This document shows, in pieces, positions 47,389-56,304 of a stretch of DNA of 64,000 nucleotides. The stretch lies in NCBI RefSeq assembly GCF_000186465.1, contig NZ_GL636091.1, forward strand, positions 165,188 through 229,187. The letters are read 5' to 3'. Under the pieces are notes generated by a model. That model was not told the origin of the DNA. It did not search any database and saw nothing but the letters and a program-made list of their open reading frames with translations. The position numbers were made by a program, and so were the translations under genes. Within the stretch, counting starts at the first letter, position 1, and every line of letters begins with the position of its first letter. The stretch is from Streptococcus australis ATCC 700641. Its GTDB lineage: Bacteria > Bacillota > Bacilli > Lactobacillales > Streptococcaceae.

Positions 47389-49035
47389 TTAAGTGTCCTC
47401 GATGGTAATCGTATAGAGAACACCTTTTCCTTTTTCTGATGTAATTTGAATGTGGTAACGATCCCCAAAGTAGAGAAGGAAACGCTCGTGGACATTGACA
47501 ATCCCAATCGATTGTCGCCCCTTCCTCTCTTCTACTTCTTCTCGTGGATCCCTATGACTCAATATTTGTTGGATCCGTTGCAACTGGCTCGGTTCCATTC
47601 CTCTCCCATTGTCCTGGACTCGAATTTCCACCGCTTCTCCAACACGACGGACTTTGATACTAATGACATTGTCCTTGCGCTTGTGATCAACTCCATGAAC
47701 AAAGTAATTTTCCACTAGTGGCTGAAGAGTAAACTTCGGAATAATCGTCTCTTCTAGACTGGGTTCAATTTTAAAGCCATAAGCAATCGATTTTGGATAA
47801 CGCACCATACAGAGATAGCTGTATTTTCTACAAAATTCCAACTCATTTTCTATGGTCGTTTCTTTCTCCTCTGAAATATTGTTTCGAAGGAGACTACTAA
47901 ATTCGTAAATAATATCGGCTAATTCTTCTTGATCCTGCATGACTGCATACATACGAATAAACTCCATGGTATTATACATGAAATGCGGATTAATCTGCGC
48001 TTGCAAGGCTTTCATGTTGGCATCTTTTTGACTCAGTTGTAGCTGATAAATATCCCGGATCGACTTGTCCATATTGTCCAACATGGTATTGGTCATTTCC
48101 GCAACTAAGAGGAGCTCCTGCTCTTTGGTATCCACATTGATCCGTCGCTCAGAATCCCCCTGGCTGATGGCTTCCATGGTATCTACCAAATCCAACACTT
48201 GTTTTTGGTAATTGCGGAAAATACGTTGCAGCAAGAGATACAAGATCAAGAACAGGATTAAGGCGACCGAAATCATCCAGGTAAAACTAAATAAGGCCGT
48301 TCGAACCGTGTAAGAAGTCGGAATTCCAACCCAGATTTGATAGCCGTAAGCAGTATCTCGCACAATCCACTGGCTATGATCTTTAGGGTTGATATCCCCT
48401 CTGTGGTAAAAAACCTTGCCCAAGGGATTATAAATTTGGACAGCAACTGGAATAGTGTCTTGAATATTGTCGACGACAGAATCCAATAGCGCTGGATTGA
48501 CTTTAATGTAGGCTAGTCCAATATCTTCGCCAGTCGTCGCATCCGTCAAGGAGACTGGGATTGCTTGTGAACTAGCTATGTATTGATCCGCAGGAACTTG
48601 TTGCCCTCCTTTTTTATTTTTACTGGAGACAAACACAGTCGTATAGTCATTTAACACCAAATCAATTTGATCAACAACATCGTGTTCCAAATACAGAGTT
48701 TCAATATTACGGTGCAGCGAAACTTGAATATAATTGGAGAAAAAATTATCCAAACGCCAGCTTTCGTATTCAGAAGGCGTCATTGAAAAATACTTGTAGA
48801 CTCCTTCGAGCTTGGCAGGATTCTCTACCAGACTCTTCCCCCATTGAGAAGATCTCTTATAAAGATCCTCTACCTCAGCAGTCAAGCGCGAGGAAATCAA
48901 CTGAGCGATTCGATCTGTCTCTGCTTTCTGATTATGCCAATAGACCAAAGATACCGTCACACCTAAAGTCGTGATGATCCCCACCATGATATAGGCATAG
49001 AATTTCAAAAGTGTTGCTAACCATATTTTTTTCAT
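47389..49035 (-). CDS. yesM: YesM-type sensor histidine kinase (TCS07 sensor)
   Basis: 548 residues. Two membrane helices (about 13-33 and 250-272) bracket an extracellular sensor domain; a HAMP linker follows, then the His_kinase signature ALQAQINPHFMYNTMEFIR carrying the phospho-acceptor His, and a HATPase (LQPLVENYFVHGVD; VQDNGRGM; RQSIGIVNVHERFLLYFG). It lies 2 nt after yesL and 12 nt before the regulator. Ligand presumably a glycan fragment, by analogy to pneumococcal TCS07. Confidence 0.88.
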   Translation of the reverse strand: MKKIWLATLLKFYAYIMVGIITTLGVTVSLVYWHNQKAETDRIAQLISSRLTAEVEDLYKRSSQWGKSLVENPAKLEGVYKYFSMTPSEYESWRLDNFFSNYIQVSLHRNIETLYLEHDVVDQIDLVLNDYTTVFVSSKNKKGGQQVPADQYIASSQAIPVSLTDATTGEDIGLAYIKVNPALLDSVVDNIQDTIPVAVQIYNPLGKVFYHRGDINPKDHSQWIVRDTAYGYQIWVGIPTSYTVRTALFSFTWMISVALILFLILYLLLQRIFRNYQKQVLDLVDTMEAISQGDSERRINVDTKEQELLLVAEMTNTMLDNMDKSIRDIYQLQLSQKDANMKALQAQINPHFMYNTMEFIRMYAVMQDQEELADIIYEFSSLLRNNISEEKETTIENELEFCRKYSYLCMVRYPKSIAYGFKIEPSLEETIIPKFTLQPLVENYFVHGVDHKRKDNVISIKVRRVGEAVEIRVQDNGRGMEPSQLQRIQQILSHRDPREEVEERKGRQSIGIVNVHERFLLYFGDRYHIQITSEKGKGVLYTITIEDT

Positions 49036-49037
49036 AA

Positions 49038-49649
49038 TTAAGAAACCACTTTAGAGCGAATTGTTTCATAGACGGGTTGAAAAATATCATTGACAAAGAA
49101 ATGCCACAAGCCCAGTAAAACAAAGAAAAATAAAGCCGGAACGAAATGAGTAACAACTCCTAGAAGAAAGGTCCCCAAGAGAAACTTGGTCACTGCACGA
49201 ATATCCAGAAAAGCACCAATAAAACTCAACTTCAAGCTATTAAGGTAGGACAAGTCAAAATGGACCTGAAGCTTGAGATAGACTGCAAAAGTCAGGGGAG
49301 CCACCAATAAGAAAATCAAATTGACCAATAGGATAAAAATCTGAAATAGGGACAAGTGGGGCAATTGAACCATCAGATACATACCATAAATAAGAATGGC
49401 TTCGATCAAAAAAAATGTATAGAAAACCTGGTTGGCCCGACGGAAATTTTCTTTATAGAGCGACCAAGCTTCAGACCAAGCATATTGCTTGTAATCAGAT
49501 CCATGTTCGGCATATAGACTCATAATCGTTGCACTAGCAGGCCCAAATCCAAATAGGATGCCTCCACAAAAAGATAGCGCCCAAAAGATTCCTGTTGCCA
49601 GCATGGCTAAATAGACCCTTGTAAAAATAAATTCAATCATTCTTCCCAT
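49038..49649 (-). CDS. yesL: YesL/DUF624 membrane protein
   Basis: 203 residues with five or six hydrophobic helices and the DUF624 pattern (WALSFCGGILFGFGPASATI near the start; YAWSEAWSLYKENFRRANQVF). YesL proteins accompany YesMN kinases and carbohydrate ABC transporters; their role is not established. GGAG lies 7 nt before the ATG. First gene of the signalling operon. Confidence 0.85.
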   Translation of the reverse strand: MGRMIEFIFTRVYLAMLATGIFWALSFCGGILFGFGPASATIMSLYAEHGSDYKQYAWSEAWSLYKENFRRANQVFYTFFLIEAILIYGMYLMVQLPHLSLFQIFILLVNLIFLLVAPLTFAVYLKLQVHFDLSYLNSLKLSFIGAFLDIRAVTKFLLGTFLLGVVTHFVPALFFFVLLGLWHFFVNDIFQPVYETIRSKVVS

Positions 49650-49724
49650 AATTTGTCTCCATGTTCATTTGCTGTAGAGGGGAACTTCAATCAAGTTAGT
49701 ATAGTTTCCCTAGTACAACTGATG

Positions 49725-49745
49725 ATTATACCCTATATTATAGCA
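49725..49745 (-). promoter_or_regulatory. Candidate promoter(s) of the yesL-yesM-yesN operon
   Basis: The minus strand has TGCTATAAT (49745-49737), an extended -10, and a second TATAAT at 49730-49725. No clear -35 for either. Confidence 0.5.
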
Positions 49746-49784
49746 CATTTCCTCTGATGGTTTCGATTTCGAAATCATCAACAG

Positions 49785-49820
49785 AAAAGACTTTGAAGTG
49801 CGAAGACCTCAAAGTCTTTT
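49785..49820 (-). terminator. Intrinsic terminator of the sugar transporter operon
   Basis: A perfect 12-bp stem (49785-49796 with 49809-49820) ending in TTTT on the minus strand. A second imperfect hairpin lies just beyond, at 49756-49779. Confidence 0.8.
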
Positions 49821-49846
49821 GATAGACTTAAGCAAGTAATGCTAGC

Positions 49847-51328
49847 TTATTTCTTAGCAGCAAGGTACTCATCGTATTGTTTTTGGATTTCATCCAAGAC
49901 TTTTTGGTAGGCACCTTCTGATTTCAATTTTTCAAGCATCTTAGGAATTTCAACTTCAGGATCTACTGTACCTGTATTGATGGCACTTGTGAATTGGTTC
50001 AAAGTGTTTGTAAGGGCAGTGATTTCTGATTTCACGTTTTCAGTGTTGAAGATGAATCCAAGTGCTGGAGATTCTTTTGCAGTTTCCAAGTCTTTCTTAG
50101 ATTGTGCAATTTGCTCATCCGTTACGTTTTCGTTGATGTAAAGGATCCAGTTGTTACCAGTGTTCCATCCAGACATGTGAGTGTTTCCGTTGTAGCCATC
50201 CAAGACTTTCACACGGTTTTCTTTACCTTCAACTTTTTCCCAGTTCTTGCCTTCTGGTCCGTAAACAAGACCGTTCAAGAGTTCTGGGTTTGTATTCAAG
50301 AGGTTCAATACTTCCATTGCTTTTTCTTTGTTCTTAGAGTTGTTTGAGATAACAAAGTTTGCAACTTGAGTAGTGTTGTTCTTCTTGTAAAGTTGAGTGA
50401 ATGGTTTGATCTCGATCTTACGGTTTGCTACACGAGTAAGCAAGCTGTTACCGTAGTCAGCAGGTCCTACTGTTTCTTCACGTACCAACCAAGTATCTTG
50501 AGAAAGGTCATATCCAGTGTCGCTTGTAGCTACGTCTTTTGGAATGTATCCTGCTTCATAGTATTTATGAAGAGTCTTCAAGTTTTCAACATAACGTGGG
50601 ATTGTGTAACGGTCAACGATCTTAGTTGTGTCACCTTGCAAATCGACAACGAATGGAAGTCCATCTACTGCGATGTAATCGAAGTCATCAGAAGGTCCAC
50701 CATAGCTCTTGTTCATTGCGAATGGAACAACGTTTGGATCTTTTTCTTTGATCGCTTTCAAGACTGGTTCAAGAGAAGCATAGTCTTTTACGTTTGAGAT
50801 ATCGATACCATATTTTTCAAGAAGTGGTCCGTTGAAGGCAAAGTTTTGTGAAGATGCCACGTTAGCTGCAACTGGAACTGAGTAGATCTTGCCGTTTACA
50901 GTATTCCCTTTGATGTATGCTGGGTCAAGTGCTTCATAAAGCTCTTTCCCTTCTTTCTTGTACAAGTCTGTCAAGTCAGCATAAGCACCTTTTTGAGCGT
51001 TGATGACATAGTTGTTTGCGAAAGCAATATCGTAGCTTTCACCAGATGAAATGATAACGTTCATCTTCTTGTCGTAGTCACCCCAACCAAGGTATTGGAT
51101 ATCTAATTTAACACCAGCTTTTTCTTCGATGATCTTGTTAGCATTTTCTAACAAGGTATCCAAGTTGTCCGGTTTGTCACCGATTTGGTACATTTTGATA
51201 ACTGTTTTGCCATCTTCACTCTTAGATGATTTTTGGTTATCACCTGTCAAGTTTCCACAAGCAGCAAGAGTTGCTCCAAGTGCGAGGACGCTAGCAGAAG
51301 CTAAAGCATATTTTTTCCAATTTTTCAT
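49847..51328 (-). CDS. ngtS: N-glycan ABC transporter substrate-binding lipoprotein (NgtS-like)
   Basis: 493 residues from the ATG at 51328 (MKNWKKYALASASVLALGA), chosen because AAAGGAG precedes it. Signal peptide with lipobox LAAC, so a membrane-anchored lipoprotein. Family 1 solute-binding fold with long oligosaccharide-type features (YDIAFANNYVINAQKGAYADL; SGWNTGNNWILYINENV). In pneumococcus the homologous NgtS binds Endo-D-released host N-glycans; identity here rests on the company of TCS07-type genes, two LplB/YtcP-type permeases and mannosidases. Last gene of the transporter operon, 63 nt after the second permease. Confidence 0.82.
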   Translation of the reverse strand: MKNWKKYALASASVLALGATLAACGNLTGDNQKSSKSEDGKTVIKMYQIGDKPDNLDTLLENANKIIEEKAGVKLDIQYLGWGDYDKKMNVIISSGESYDIAFANNYVINAQKGAYADLTDLYKKEGKELYEALDPAYIKGNTVNGKIYSVPVAANVASSQNFAFNGPLLEKYGIDISNVKDYASLEPVLKAIKEKDPNVVPFAMNKSYGGPSDDFDYIAVDGLPFVVDLQGDTTKIVDRYTIPRYVENLKTLHKYYEAGYIPKDVATSDTGYDLSQDTWLVREETVGPADYGNSLLTRVANRKIEIKPFTQLYKKNNTTQVANFVISNNSKNKEKAMEVLNLLNTNPELLNGLVYGPEGKNWEKVEGKENRVKVLDGYNGNTHMSGWNTGNNWILYINENVTDEQIAQSKKDLETAKESPALGFIFNTENVKSEITALTNTLNQFTSAINTGTVDPEVEIPKMLEKLKSEGAYQKVLDEIQKQYDEYLAAKK

Positions 51329-51391
51329 GAGAAAAACTCCTTTTTTATTTTTCTTTATTAACATTATGAAGGGTGGGTGAGAAAGGTTTGC

Positions 51392-52323
51392 TTACTCTTT
51401 CACACCACCGATGGTCAATCCTTTTACAAAGTAACGTTGGAAGAATGGATAGAGGATAGCGATTGGAACTGTTGCCACCACCACCATGGCCATCCGTCCA
51501 GTTTCCTTAGGAAGGGATTGGACCGCACCAGCGATTTGGCTAGATGCACCGACTGATTTAGAAATGTAATCCATATTATTTTGGATTTGCATCAGCAAGT
51601 ATTGAAGGGGATAGAGATTTTCGCTCTTGATATAGAGGAGGGCGTTGAACCAGTCATTCCAGAAGCCGAGGGCTGTAAAGAGACTGATGGTCGCAATCCC
51701 TGGGAGAGAAAGTGGCAAACAGATCTGGAAGAAGATCCGTGTTTCACTGGCTCCATCTATCCGAGCAGACTCAAGAATAGCTTCTGGGATCGTCCGTTTG
51801 AAGAAGGTCCGCATCAAGATAATATTGAAAGGACTCAATAACATCGGAATGATGAGGGCTCCAACCGTATCTCCTAAATGAAGCAACTGAGTGGTAACGA
51901 TGTAACCTGGTACCATCCCTGCACTAAAGAGCATGCTCAAGAGGGCAAAGACAGTAAAGAAGTTTCTGTACTTAAAGGTTCTACGAGAGATTGCGTAGGC
52001 GTAGGTCGTTGTAATGAAGACATTACATGCTGTCCCTACAATCGTCACAAACAAGGTAATAAAGAGGGCTTGAAGAATCTTATCCTTAAATTGAACAAGG
52101 AAAAGATAGCCATCTGCACCGAATTTAGCAGGCCAAAATTGGAAGCCGTGAATCGCCAAACTTTGTTCATCTGTCAAGGAAATCATGACAACGAAGATGA
52201 AGGGCAAGATACAGGATAGAGCAACCAAGCCGACGATGCTACTAAAGAAGAGGTCTGCTTTCTTACTGAAGGAGTGGATCCCAACATTATCAACTTTTTC
52301 TTTTTAATTTTTGATTTTGCCAT
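51392..52323 (-). pseudogene. ngtP2: N-glycan ABC transporter permease (NgtP2-like), frameshifted near the start
   Basis: Only the downstream 278 codons form one open frame; they start in the middle of a membrane helix (ALSCILPFIFVVMISLTDEQ) without a ribosome-binding site. The proper start is the ATG at 52323 behind AAAGGAGGATACC. It reads MAKSKIKK and then leaves the frame. Adding one A to the minus-strand A5 run at 52305-52301 gives KEKVDNVGIHSFSKKADLFF running straight into the rest, a 310-residue protein of normal length. So one base is missing in a homopolymer: a true mutation, transcriptional slippage, or a sequencing error. The permease itself is of the MalG/YtcP type, with EAA loop DGASETRIFFQICLPLSLPG. 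Confidence 0.8.
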
Positions 52324-52336
52324 GGTATCCTCCTTT

Positions 52337-53266
52337 CTAGAAGAGTGCTGCATTCTTATCGATCCGACGTGCTACAATATTAGAAAGTAAAACGAGAATC
52401 AATCCGACAACTGATTGGTAAAGACCAGCCGCTGCGGCCATCGCAATATCTCCTGATTTAGCAAGTCCATTGTAGACATAGACATCAATTACGTTTGTCA
52501 CACTATAAAGGGAACCTGAGTTATGTGGGATTTGGTAGAACAATCCAAAGTCAGCACGGAAGATATTTCCTATGGCAAGGATGGTCAAGACCGTAATCAA
52601 GGAAGACAACTGAGGAATGGTAATGTGGCGGATTCGCTGCCACTTAGATGCTCCATCCACTGTTGCTGCTTCGTAGAAGGTTGGATCAATTCCCATGATG
52701 GTTGCATAGTACATAACACTGCTATAACCAAAGCCTTTCCAGATTCCTAAGAAGAGGAGAAGCGCTGGCCAAATGGCAACCTCTGTATAGAAGTTGATTC
52801 CTTTCATCCCAAGTGATGTTAAGATGTGGTTAATCAAGCCTTTATCGACGTTTAAGAAGGCATCTGTAAAGAAGCTTATGATAACCCATGACAAGAAATA
52901 GGGGAACAACATTGATGTTTGAAACACTTTAACCAACCGTTTGGAACGCATCTCACTAAAGATAATGGCAATCCCAACAGAAACAATCAAGCCCAAGAAA
53001 ATAAAGGCTAGGTTGTAAAGGACGGTATTTCTTGTAATGATATAAGCATCTTTAGAACTAAAGAGGAATTTGAAGTTATCAAATCCTACCCACTTACTCT
53101 TCATTACACTATCAATAAATCCCTCTCCGGTGATATGATAGTCTTTAAATGCGACAACGTTTCCCAAAACAGGTATGTAGAAGAATAAAATCAACCACGC
53201 TGCACCTGGTAAAACCATTAAGAAGAAAATGAGATTTTCTCTCAAGGTCTTAACAAACTTTTTCAT
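52337..53266 (-). CDS. ngtP1: N-glycan ABC transporter permease (NgtP1-like)
   Basis: 309 residues, six membrane helices, LplB type. The EAA loop is visible as AATVDGASKWQRIRHITIPQLSS near residue 205. First gene of the transporter operon: promoter and a good cre site upstream, GGGGGGAG before the ATG. The ATPase is not encoded here; transporters of this type commonly share MsmK. It ends 13 nt before the second permease. Confidence 0.87.
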   Translation of the reverse strand: MKKFVKTLRENLIFFLMVLPGAAWLILFFYIPVLGNVVAFKDYHITGEGFIDSVMKSKWVGFDNFKFLFSSKDAYIITRNTVLYNLAFIFLGLIVSVGIAIIFSEMRSKRLVKVFQTSMLFPYFLSWVIISFFTDAFLNVDKGLINHILTSLGMKGINFYTEVAIWPALLLFLGIWKGFGYSSVMYYATIMGIDPTFYEAATVDGASKWQRIRHITIPQLSSLITVLTILAIGNIFRADFGLFYQIPHNSGSLYSVTNVIDVYVYNGLAKSGDIAMAAAAGLYQSVVGLILVLLSNIVARRIDKNAALF

Positions 53267-53295
53267 CTGACTCCCCCCTTTGTCATTTTATTTTT

Positions 53296-53344
53296 TGGTA
53301 ACGTTTACATTTTTTATTATAAAACTCTATGAAAACTTTTTCAA
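53296..53344 (-). promoter_or_regulatory. Promoter and cre site of the N-glycan transporter operon
   Basis: On the minus strand TTGAAA (53344-53339), 17 nt, TATAAT (53321-53316). The plus strand at 53296-53309 reads TGGTAACGTTTACA, a good CcpA cre, just downstream of the -10, where binding would block transcription. Confidence 0.82.
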
Positions 53345-53398
53345 ACTCCTAATTATAGAAAAAATTCTACAAATTTATGACATAGCCTTAAAAATGGA

Positions 53399-53442
53399 GA
53401 AAAAAGGAGAAGAAATGTCTCCATCGGACATCTTTCTCCTCC
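53399..53442 (-). terminator. Terminator of the glycosidase operon
   Basis: GGAGAAAGATGTC pairs with GACATTTCTTCTCC (one bulge) and a six-T run follows on the minus strand. Confidence 0.75.
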
Positions 53443-53477
53443 TTCAACATCATTTTCTTTAAAGACAGCCTTTTGGA

Positions 53478-55358
53478 TTAGGTCGTATAAATGGTCGAAG
53501 CTGTCGCAATGGTATGCCACTGATTAGCCGTTGTGGCTGCGAAGTCCTTATCTCCGTAGAAATCGTTGAATGGCAAAATCTCTACTTCCAACTCATCAAT
53601 CCGTGAGATGGAACCAGCTAGATAGTCCTCCATACGGCTTTCTGCTCGCTTGATTCGCTGCAAGAGTCCACCCATGCGGATATCTACTGTATCCAAACCA
53701 AAGACCTTGTTTTCTTTCAACCATTGCTGACTAAAGAGCTTGTGGAAGGTTTCAATCTGGCTTCTGAGTTTTGGTAATTCTTCCCTAGCAATTTGTTGCA
53801 AGCTCTCTTTATCACCTGTTTGATAGGCTTGACGAATGCGTCGTCCCACATCAACCTTGCCACTTAAAATAGCATTCAACTGGGCCTGAGTTTCGAAAAG
53901 ATAAGCGTAGACTCCAGCTTTTTCTTTAATGTCAGAAAGAGTCTCAGCTGCTTGGGCAAAGTGTGGTTTGTCCTGTTCAGGTGTCATGTGCTTGTCAAGA
54001 ATTGGGCAGAGAACATCCTGATAAAAGGTATAGCGGTTAGGGTTGATACCATGTATATTACCTGGCAGGTCTGGTAAGAGGTTGGCAAGGTCAAGCTGCA
54101 TAAAGTCCTCAACGGATAGACCTGTATTGGTTTTGAAATGTGCAGACAAACGGTCTAGGTCATTGCGGTAGCAGAGTTCTGCCCAAATTTGCAAGCTCGG
54201 TAAGATAGAGAATTGGGCTGTTTCACCACCATTATCTGCCCATCCCGTCACGATGACTTCCTTGATCTGATTAGCACGGCAGGCTTTGTTTGCTTCGACA
54301 GCGATGAGACGACTGAAATGGTTGTGTGGTGTGAAACCAATCCACTTCCAAGCACCACCTGCAAAGGCAATATCCTGGCTAATCTTGTGGTGATTACCGA
54401 AGTTACGGTTGTATTTTTCTTCGCTATCCTGATAATAATCCCAGTAAACCAAGGTCACACGGTCTTTAAGGCGGTCAAGAAAAACTCGTGTTTCTTCTGG
54501 AATTTCCACATCACGGTCGTACTGGCCATCTGCTGACATGAGTTTGAAGAACATATCGCTCCACATCTGGCAGTGGAAACCATACTTGTCTGCAATATCC
54601 AGCACGCGCTCCAAATGTTGACACATGAGGAGGCTACGGTCCACAACACCGTTTAAGATGAGATAGCGTCCCAAACCAACCAAGTGGGCTTCGTCCATGC
54701 CGATATTGACCTTGCGTGTTTGTAGTTTAGACAAAGTCGCAAACATGCCGTCGATTAGGTCGTAAACTTTTTCTTCGCCGATGAGGAGAATGTCCTCTAC
54801 ATCACGAAGTTGCTGGACTTCTTTAACACCCCATTTGACAAAGGCTGATAAGTGAGCCAAGGTCTGAATACAAGGAACAAAAGTCATGTCAAACTGCTGG
54901 GCATAGGCTTCGATTTCCTGTAATTCTTCAGCTGAATAAGCCCCACGGAAATAGCCAAAGTAAGGTTGTCCCTCAATCTGATAGGTATCTTCCATGTAGA
55001 GCTCAAAGATTGAATAACCCATCAGAGCTAAGACTTCAATCATCTGCTTGGCAGATGCAACATTTAGAACCGCATTACGGGAACAATCCGCCATGTAGGC
55101 TAAATCTTCATAAGCCGCTTGCTCCTCAATCTCCACCTTATCACCTTCTTCTAAAGCTGTTGCGAGAACAGACAAGGCACGGTAGAGTTGATGAGGTTTA
55201 CGGTAGGTCAATTGATACTGCCCATTCTCCCCCTTGATAGAGATGGAAGCATGGTCAGACTGAGCGACTGCCACTTCTACATCTGGTAGAGAAATGTGCT
55301 TTTGAAGTAAGTCTATAGCTTGCTGTTGTTTACTGCTAATTCCGGTAAAATTTACCAT
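53478..55358 (-). CDS. Family 20 beta-N-acetylhexosaminidase (GH20C-like)
   Basis: 626 residues from the ATG at 55358 ([14 protein letters not shown]), set by AGGAGG 6 nt upstream and a 7-nt overlap with the ROK gene. No signal peptide, so cytosolic. The GH20 catalytic pair is Asp222-Glu223 in [33 protein letters not shown] and [15 protein letters not shown] line the pocket. It resembles the intracellular GH20C of pneumococcus, which removes terminal GlcNAc or GalNAc. Last gene of the glycosidase operon. Confidence 0.87.
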   Translation of the reverse strand: MVNFTGISSKQQQAIDLLQKHISLPDVEVAVAQSDHASISIKGENGQYQLTYRKPHQLYRALSVLATALEEGDKVEIEEQAAYEDLAYMADCSRNAVLNVASAKQMIEVLALMGYSIFELYMEDTYQIEGQPYFGYFRGAYSAEELQEIEAYAQQFDMTFVPCIQTLAHLSAFVKWGVKEVQQLRDVEDILLIGEEKVYDLIDGMFATLSKLQTRKVNIGMDEAHLVGLGRYLILNGVVDRSLLMCQHLERVLDIADKYGFHCQMWSDMFFKLMSADGQYDRDVEIPEETRVFLDRLKDRVTLVYWDYYQDSEEKYNRNFGNHHKISQDIAFAGGAWKWIGFTPHNHFSRLIAVEANKACRANQIKEVIVTGWADNGGETAQFSILPSLQIWAELCYRNDLDRLSAHFKTNTGLSVEDFMQLDLANLLPDLPGNIHGINPNRYTFYQDVLCPILDKHMTPEQDKPHFAQAAETLSDIKEKAGVYAYLFETQAQLNAILSGKVDVGRRIRQAYQTGDKESLQQIAREELPKLRSQIETFHKLFSQQWLKENKVFGLDTVDIRMGGLLQRIKRAESRMEDYLAGSISRIDELEVEILPFNDFYGDKDFAATTANQWHTIATASTIYTT

Positions 55359-56221
55359 TGGTTTTCCTCCTGTAACCAGTTGACAAGGGCACCGTAGAGA
55401 TTGGCATCTGCCTGATAGGTGCAAGCTTGGATAACTGGCGCAATTGTATACTCTTCATATCTTTCCACAAAGACGTCTACCGCTTTTTGGACCCCTCTGA
55501 TAAAATCAGGGTTCTGACTGATAGAGCCACCTAGGCTAATGACATCTGGGTCGATGAGATACTGGATATTGAGTAATCCTTGAGCTAGGTTACGATTCAT
55601 GCGCTCAATGGCTTCTTGGCAAAGGGCATTGCCGGCTGCAGCCTCTTGGTACACCTTGCGGCCATCCCATTCAGACTGACCTGATTTTTCGATGACATAG
55701 CGAACCATGTTTCCTGTTGATGCTAGTTGCGACCAGTTATTGAGCTTTTCTGCTGGTTCGATAGTAGTCATGTAACCAAACTCTCCACCCAAGCCATGGC
55801 GACCACGGTGAATTTTGCCATTGATAATCATGGCCCCACCGATCCCTGTACCAATCACGACACAGGCTGCATTTTCAATCTCAGGATGAGCTAGCAGTTC
55901 ACTAAGTCCAACACAGTTGGCATCATTTTCTAGATGGACAGGTAGTTGGTGATGAGCAAGCGCTTCATACCATGAAAAACCATGGATGTAAGGAATGGCA
56001 CTGATCCCCTCAATCACCCCGGTTTCTTGATTAACTGCACCTGGCACACTCATAGCAATCCCACGATAGTCCTGTTCTGATAAGCGTTGGTCCAACCAAG
56101 CCAACAAATCTTCTAAAGTTTCTGGAGTTGGGGTGCTGGTCTTATCTAAAATCTTTCCATCAGGAGTTAGACTAGCAAACTTAATGCCAGTCCCTCCGAT
56201 ATCAATCGTTGCAATGGTCAT
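55352..56221 (-). CDS. ROK-family sugar kinase
   Basis: 289 residues from the ATG at 56221 ([15 protein letters not shown]). ATP site [10 protein letters not shown], catalytic region [18 protein letters not shown] with [20 protein letters not shown]. The usual ROK zinc motif CxCGxxGC is absent: the sequence continues [20 protein letters not shown]. Likely phosphorylates a hexose released by the neighbouring mannosidases; mannose or glucose are candidates. The longer frame to 56236 would begin inside a hairpin and is rejected. Third gene of the operon. Confidence 0.87.
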   Translation of the reverse strand: MTIATIDIGGTGIKFASLTPDGKILDKTSTPTPETLEDLLAWLDQRLSEQDYRGIAMSVPGAVNQETGVIEGISAIPYIHGFSWYEALAHHQLPVHLENDANCVGLSELLAHPEIENAACVVIGTGIGGAMIINGKIHRGRHGLGGEFGYMTTIEPAEKLNNWSQLASTGNMVRYVIEKSGQSEWDGRKVYQEAAAGNALCQEAIERMNRNLAQGLLNIQYLIDPDVISLGGSISQNPDFIRGVQKAVDVFVERYEEYTIAPVIQACTYQADANLYGALVNWLQEENQW

Positions 56222-56235
56222 TGCTTTCACCTGCA

Positions 56236-56278
56236 AAAGGAGCGAATCAGCAGTTGGCTCTTACTTTTTCGCTCCTCC
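56236..56278 (-). other. Hairpin inside the glycosidase operon between GH38 and ROK genes
   Basis: On the minus strand AGGAGCGAA and TTCGCTCCT form a 9-bp stem with a loop of about 22 nt, followed by TTTT. Weak terminator, attenuator or processing site that could lower expression of the last two genes. Confidence 0.5.
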
Positions 56279-56304
56279 TTTCTGTTTGTGTTTACTTTTT
56301 GAAA

